64,000 nt of DNA from Hydractinia symbiolongicarpus. Lineage: Eukaryota; Cnidaria; Hydrozoa; Anthoathecata; Hydractiniidae. A model generated the notes under the pieces. It saw only the letters and a program-made list of their open reading frames with translations, had not been told where the DNA came from and ran no database searches. The translations under genes were made by a program, and so were the position numbers. Where the stretch lies: assembly GCF_029227915.1 (NCBI RefSeq), contig NC_079880.1, positions 30,869,501 to 30,933,500 of the forward strand, given 5' to 3'. Shown here piece by piece: positions 59,075-64,000 of the stretch; position 1 is the stretch's first letter; each line of letters opens with the position of its first letter.

Positions 59075-59818
59075 TCTCTATAATAATACGCTAGGTGTGT
59101 CTGTCTGTGTGTCTGTGACAGGCAAAGTGGATGTCTTCATTTTCTTTTGATGTTGCCGAAAAATGCATGTCTAATATGTTAAATTTTCTGACGTTACGAC
59201 GCGACGAAAATAACACTACTTTAACGTCAATATCTTATATTAAATTAATAAAGCCATTACAGTGCACCTAAAACTTTGAGGCCAAATAACTTGGAAACGA
59301 GGTGGTGACGTCAATGATTTTTCACCGCGTGGGTAACTAGGGACCAACTAGGACCAATTTGGGTAATTTTCCCAAACCTGGGTCCCCGAATCCGTTTCGG
59401 AATGGACAGGTTGATGACGTCATCGAAAAACCTTCAAATCCTAATATCTCTGCAACCGTTTGTCAAAAATACGCGATCCTATTATACATTTTCTTGATAA
59501 GCGTTTCAAGACCTATACAATGAAGGCAGCAGGTATACAAATTTCTAAAAAAAAAATTTGGGGGGTTTGACTGGCCATTGCTGACATCAGCAAAATGTTA
59601 AAACCCTTATGTCTCATTAACTGCTTATCAAAAAGATATGATCATATACATTTTCTTGGTCAGCGTATTAACATCTGCATAGTACAGGCAACGAATAAAC
59701 TAAATTTCGCCAAATATTTTTGTAATTGCACTGCTGACGTCAGCAAAAAATCTAAAACAACCTACTTTTCCATTGTCCTTCTGCCTAAGTGGATTTTTCC
59801 ACGGGCCTTATCGACTAG
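59075..59818 (+). mobile_element. Helitron-like element, array copy 5 (744 bp)
   Basis: Near-identical to copy 1, including the frame reading MLKPLCLINCLSKRYDHIHF, which recurs in both copies and is not taken as a gene. Ends GTGGATTTTTCCAC and GGGCCTTATCGACTAG. Confidence 0.65.
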
Positions 59819-59950
59819 TCTATATTATAATGCCCGTGTACGTCTGTCTGTCACTGAAAATGGTGGCTTAGCTGCACAATAGCGAGAAGCACGCAAGGCG
59901 ATATAAAAAGGACGGGCGAACCCGTGGATTTTCCACGGGCTAACGACTAG
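59819..59950 (+). mobile_element. Helitron-like element, array copy 6 (132 bp)
   Basis: Begins TCTATATTATAATGCCCG at the CTAG of copy 5. The 3' hairpin is the strongest of the array (CCCGTGGATTTTCCACGGG), followed by CTAACGACTAG and T. The small size resembles the pair at 42106-42362. Confidence 0.65.
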
Positions 59951-59982
59951 TATAATATATTTTTTTATATTCAGCCCGCGCG

Positions 59983-60115
59983 CTAATTGGAGTTACAACA
60001 GATGCGCAAATTTAGTCTTCGACGTTTCCATTAGGCGTAAAAAAATTAACTCCAATTAGCACACCTGATTAACGCGAATTAACGCCAGATGGAAACCAAG
60101 CTGAATTGTATATGC
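59983..60115. repeat. Small inverted-repeat element, possible Harbinger end
   Basis: CTAATTGGAGTTA (59983-59995) and its exact reverse complement (60047-60059) flank about 50 bp. The right part ends CGCCAGATGGAAACCAAGC, which matches the left terminus at about 44099 in inverse orientation. Likely a non-autonomous relative of the element at 44098. Confidence 0.45.
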
Positions 60116-61182
60116 TTACAATTTTAAACGAGCACCAAGCATAAAATGTTCGCTATTTTGACCTCGTTGTCGATCACTTCTTCAGCAATATTCAACACTG
60201 TTATTTTTTCTGTTATTCTGTTTGTGATCACGATGTTGATGACGATGGAAACGAGACTGAGTTAAAAATTATTGAATTATTCTTTTAGTTTTTCTAAATA
60301 TTTTTATTTATCTTAATAGAACATCTGTGAGATTTGTTTGTTTTATTTTATCATTTGTTTTATTTTCCTTCGGACGTATATCTGTTTTAATGTTTTGAAA
60401 ACGATCGACGGGAGAAGGCAGTTAAAACAGTATAAAATGCGGGAGAGAGTTATTATATCTCTTTCATCTCTTTCATGATCATCTTTATCAACAGAAGACG
60501 TCTTCCAAAAGAAAGTGGAGACGTAGCGTACCTTCTCAGATTCGATAAATAATCACGTGAACGTCTCCTCACTTACCTTTCACCTTTTTTATTTACCCTT
60601 TTTTTGCACACCTGGATAACCCTTCTAAATTGCGCCATTCCATTGGCAAGTGCCATTATGGCTGAAAAAACATGTTGTCAATAAAAAATGGTTGTGAAGG
60701 GACTTTCACATGCTCTTCTTAAAAATAACATCATAAGAAATACAACGCATGGTTTACAAAAACATTGTTGCTATAGGAACATTGCGAAATACAAAAAAAC
60801 AAAAGGAGTCTTATACCTATCATGACTATAAAATCGAAACTACTACAAGGAAGACTTATACAAAACAATCGCCTTGTCAACAGGCTCCAGGATCATAAAA
60901 CTGAAAAATAAATTTAGAGGTTGAGAACTTTTTTTCCATACCTCTGTCTTTTTCCTACCAACTTGTTTCGACTGTCAAAGTTGCATTTGGAAACTCACAG
61001 ATTGGTTACAAATACGTCAAAAATTAACTATGCTATTTGTCAAAACTTATTATTAGAATACTGATGCAACTTTAGAAATCCTATTTACAATTTTTCTTTC
61101 TCGTACAAAAATACCCTGTAGAAATTGTTACCGGTCTTTATAAAACAAGTCCGACATATCAAGTTACTTCATCACAAAGTTT
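60116..61182. other. Intergenic stretch downstream of innexin D
   Basis: This is 3' flank of innexin D plus unassigned DNA. A TATA-like GTATAAAATG occurs at about 60430 but no transcription unit can be tied to it. The first 40 bp or so past the stop resemble the innexin C 3' flank. Confidence 0.4.
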
Positions 61183-63534
61183 TTAAAGTGCGAATGTTCC
61201 GTTGGATGGCTTTCTTTTCATTGGATAGCGAGGAGGCTCAGATTTTGGGTTATCGAAACTTGAATCGATGCTGTGTGCAGGTGAACCAAGAATCTTCTCC
61301 CTTAATTTTTCCAGAACGTCTCCGTACACCAGCTGGTTCTTCTTGCGCATGAATTCAAGATATTCCACTTCTCTGTAGGTTAAAACATCAAATATTCTTT
61401 TGGCTGAGTTGTTCGAACCCAATCGTCTAAAAAAATGAGGTTGTTGCATATGGTTAACACATTGAATGGCAATGGTTTAGAATATATTTTATGGAAATGA
61501 AATGCGAAAGAAATCTGAAAAATATCAAATGTACATAAAATAAAAATATAGCAATATAACAAACAAAACACTCAATCACTAACCTGATTCCGACCAGTCC
61601 TATGACATAATTGAACAAAAGAATGAGAAGACCAACAAGGGAAGCGACAATTCCAATGATCATAGCGAACCACAATAACATAAACACGTATTGATACAAG
61701 ATATGTTGAGACATTTCACACAAAACTACATGTACGTTATTGTGAGTTTCAACAAGGTGTTCTGCTGAGCTGTGAACTTCACACAATCCGAACGGTGGAA
61801 GCAGTTCATTACCTGGATAAAAAATGAACTTCGCTAAATAAGAGTTCTGAAGTGCACGGGTATGAAATATAAAAAATATAGTTAGTAATAAAGTGGAATA
61901 GTCTTACTTGGCTTGGGAAAATCTCTATATCCCATGTAATCATGAGCCATAGTGTTGTTCTTTCTAGCCCAATCCACCCATTTGCGACCGTAACCATAAA
62001 ATTCACCTTCTAGAACTGAGTTTGTTCCAAAAAAGGCAAGGAAATTGACAATGATGTAGGCAACTTTAACACCTATATTTGCAATCTGTTTAGCTGTCAG
62101 CATCTTACTGCATTTTCCTCGTTGCTTGCGATCTTTAAAGTAATACTTGACAATACCATCAATATCTGTTTCATTCTTCTTAATAGCTTCACGCAAGTTG
62201 ATTAGATCATGATTGACCGTCTTTGAAATCATGTATGGCAGGTAATACAACAATGCCAATGCACACACATAGAACGGCATGTACTGGTACTAGATAAAAA
62301 AATGAATATACATTAATAAACATCTTGAAAGCTTAGCAGCCTTAACAGCCATAGTGTCTATCTCTAACTTATCAAATGTACAACGTTAACGTAGAGTCCA
62401 TTCCACGCTTTAAATGTCAGATTTAAAAACATACAAAAGATTAAATACATTAAATCAAAGAAGCCCTAACAGTGCTATCCTGCTAATATGTAGTAAATCT
62501 ATCCTCTTTAATATAATTTGAGTGGTTCTTGTGAAAGATTTGAAATAGTTTATTGTTAAGGACAGTTAAGTATAAGATCACCTCCAAAAAAGATGGCTTT
62601 TAATTCAAAATTAATATAAAGAGCCGCAGGACCTCAAGGAGCCGAGATGAAGAGGGAGATAAAAATTAAGGAAAAAGACTTAATTAAATTTTTTTTTGAC
62701 ATTCGCAATATAAAAATGGCTGCAGATGCGTCCTATATACAAATGAGTGCAGTTTTGTTTTTTAGGTGCATTAATTTCAATATTTTTATTAATAGAATTA
62801 GAGAAAAGAAAATCATTGGCGTGACAATTATTTCGTTTTTTTTCGTTTTTTTTCGTTTTTTTTTTTTTTTTTTGGGGGGGGGGGTGCTATTTCGGCGTGA
62901 ATTAAGAGAAGATAAAAGTCAAAAAGTTTTAGAATCAAAGCAACGCCGTGTGGGTTCTTTTCTAACAAAAATAAGGCTAATGAAATAACGAACCTGTATG
63001 AAAAACGTTTTGGTCATTTCTTTGCACACGTAATTGGGATTGTTTTTAAACGGTCCCTTTTGCTCTTTGTCAGCGTTGCATAAATGACCTCCCGGCATCA
63101 AACCATTGTCAACCAAGTCTTTAGGAACTCCATAATATGCAACTTTACCAAGCTTGTCCATCAGTTCTCTATAAACGAACATTCCTTGTACCCAGCATGC
63201 ATTAGAGACAAACTTGTCAAAGTCTTCTGCTGCCTTTTGCTCATCTATGGAGAAATAAAGAAGAAAATTACATGTAAACGAATGAAATAAGAAAGAAAAG
63301 ATATACTTACCTGGAACGAACGAACAAACGAACGAACAAACAAATCAATTAATAATATTTACCTGGCACAACACAATTAAATTTATCGCTATACCAACTG
63401 ATACCAAGCACAATAGTGCAAGCCAGTAGAATTTTCACCATGAAAATACGATTATATTGATCGGAATAACTATCATGGCGTGGTTTTATTTTGATCTTAA
63501 ATAGATCTTTAATGTCGGTAGCTACCATAGACAT
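61183..63534 (-). CDS. Innexin D (gap-junction channel subunit), five exons
   Basis: Exons on the - strand: 63534-63363, 63244-62994, 62289-61908, 61812-61584, 61426-61183; 1278 nt, 425 aa; all GT-AG, phases 1, 0, 1, 2. It has the same architecture as C: TM1 after RHDSYSDQYNR, loop 1 with four Cys (C54, ACW, LCNAD, YVCKEMTK), YQYMPF at TM2, TM3, loop 2 with two Cys (GLCEVH, VLCEMS), TM4, and a tail ending NGTFAL. Exon 3 ends CCA-A|GT instead of CCA-G|GT, changing a Gly shared by the others to Ser (PKPSN). It shares exon 5 and the 3' half of exon 3 with C, and exon 1, adjacent intron 1, the 5' two thirds of exon 3 and much of exon 4 with B. Intron 2 (704 nt) contains a poly-T/poly-G run. Confidence 0.93.
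62848..62883. repeat. Homopolymer run T then G in innexin D intron 2
   Basis: T-rich TTTTTTTCG-type repeats run into a long T tract followed by about nine G. This is a likely slippage hotspot and an assembly weak point. Confidence 0.85.
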
Positions 63535-64000
63535 TCTGAACTATGTTCTTAGTAGTTTGTTGCTATGTTACCTGGACATGAAAAAAGAAATGTTAATTGC
63601 TATGCTTTTTCACAACATTACTCATCAGACTTGATATTAATTCTGAATCTGTAGTAGTTTCTCATCAAATGTACACTATTTTTTTAAAAGCACAAAATTA
63701 TAATGAGAATAATCATCAATAAAAAGTCGAAATTTACTCAAAAGTGCAAAACTTTAATGTTAGCCTGTAAGCACGCGAATAAGGCAAAAACTGAATACTG
63801 TATGCCCTGAGAAGCATATTATTTAAAGTTGGCACGTTTTCAGTTTTAAACTTGCTATTTTTACACTTTAATGTTATTCTTTTCGAGCAAAAAATGCTGT
63901 TTGTTAAATTGTCCAGGTCTTAATTGCACTTTTTTAAAAATTTTTATCCTGGCCTGTTATTAAAGTCTCCACCCCTTTAACTCGATCATTTATATAAAAT
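63535..64000. promoter_or_regulatory. 5' flank of innexin D
   Basis: This is the upstream region of innexin D (transcribed leftward). A weak acceptor-like CTAAG lies 15-20 nt before the ATG. No TATA box or other defined element can be assigned with confidence. Confidence 0.35.

Noticed and set aside
60425-60440. TATA box of a gene near 60.4 kb
   Set aside because: GTATAAAATG is present, but no exon or transcript start can be linked to it in this AT-rich sequence.

Overview
The window is AT-rich eukaryotic DNA: intron-split genes, long non-coding gaps, microsatellites and many transposon relics. Innexin (invertebrate gap-junction) genes exclude plants, fungi and prokaryotes. The innexin type, the cnidarian-style retrotransposon relics and the repeat classes suggest a cnidarian, most likely a hydrozoan. 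The species is inference and cannot be fixed from the sequence alone.

The only host genes I can support with confidence are four five-exon innexin paralogs. Innexin A is on the + strand (10027-12960). Innexins B (20381-22074), C (31505-33903) and D (61183-63534) are on the - strand. All four share the same intron positions and phases (1, 0, 1, 2); exon 1 is always 172 nt and exon 4 always 229 nt. They encode 429, 396, 425 and 425 aa. B, C and D are a patchwork: blocks of near-identity switch abruptly between pairs, as expected from gene conversion or unequal exchange. All four products could contribute subunits to the same or related gap-junction channels. Gene A has its intron-2 donor site amplified as a 31-bp tandem repeat.

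The rest is mobile DNA and simple sequence. 1641-2344: internally deleted PIF/Harbinger-like element with TTA target duplication. 6135-6216, 16321-16399 and 27968-28063: small foldback elements with CCCAGGGC-type ends. 19025-19532: 14-bp minisatellite. 22469-24370: decayed DNA transposon with CAGGGTCGGAT ends and TTF-like coding remnants. About 25405-25600: tRNA-derived SINE candidate. 39060-42020: two decayed non-LTR retrotransposon relics. 44098-44900: Harbinger nuclease relic. 45495-49828: complete Ty1/copia element with visually identical 200-bp LTRs, AATAT target duplication, iMet half-tRNA primer site and one intact gag-pol ORF, hence a recent insertion. 52589-53664: broken MADF/BESS gene. 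42106-42362 and 53953-59950: Helitron-like elements joined head to tail.

Large intervals (2345-10026, 12961-19024, 28064-31504, 33904-39059, 49829-52588, 60116-61182) show no coding sequence I can defend.
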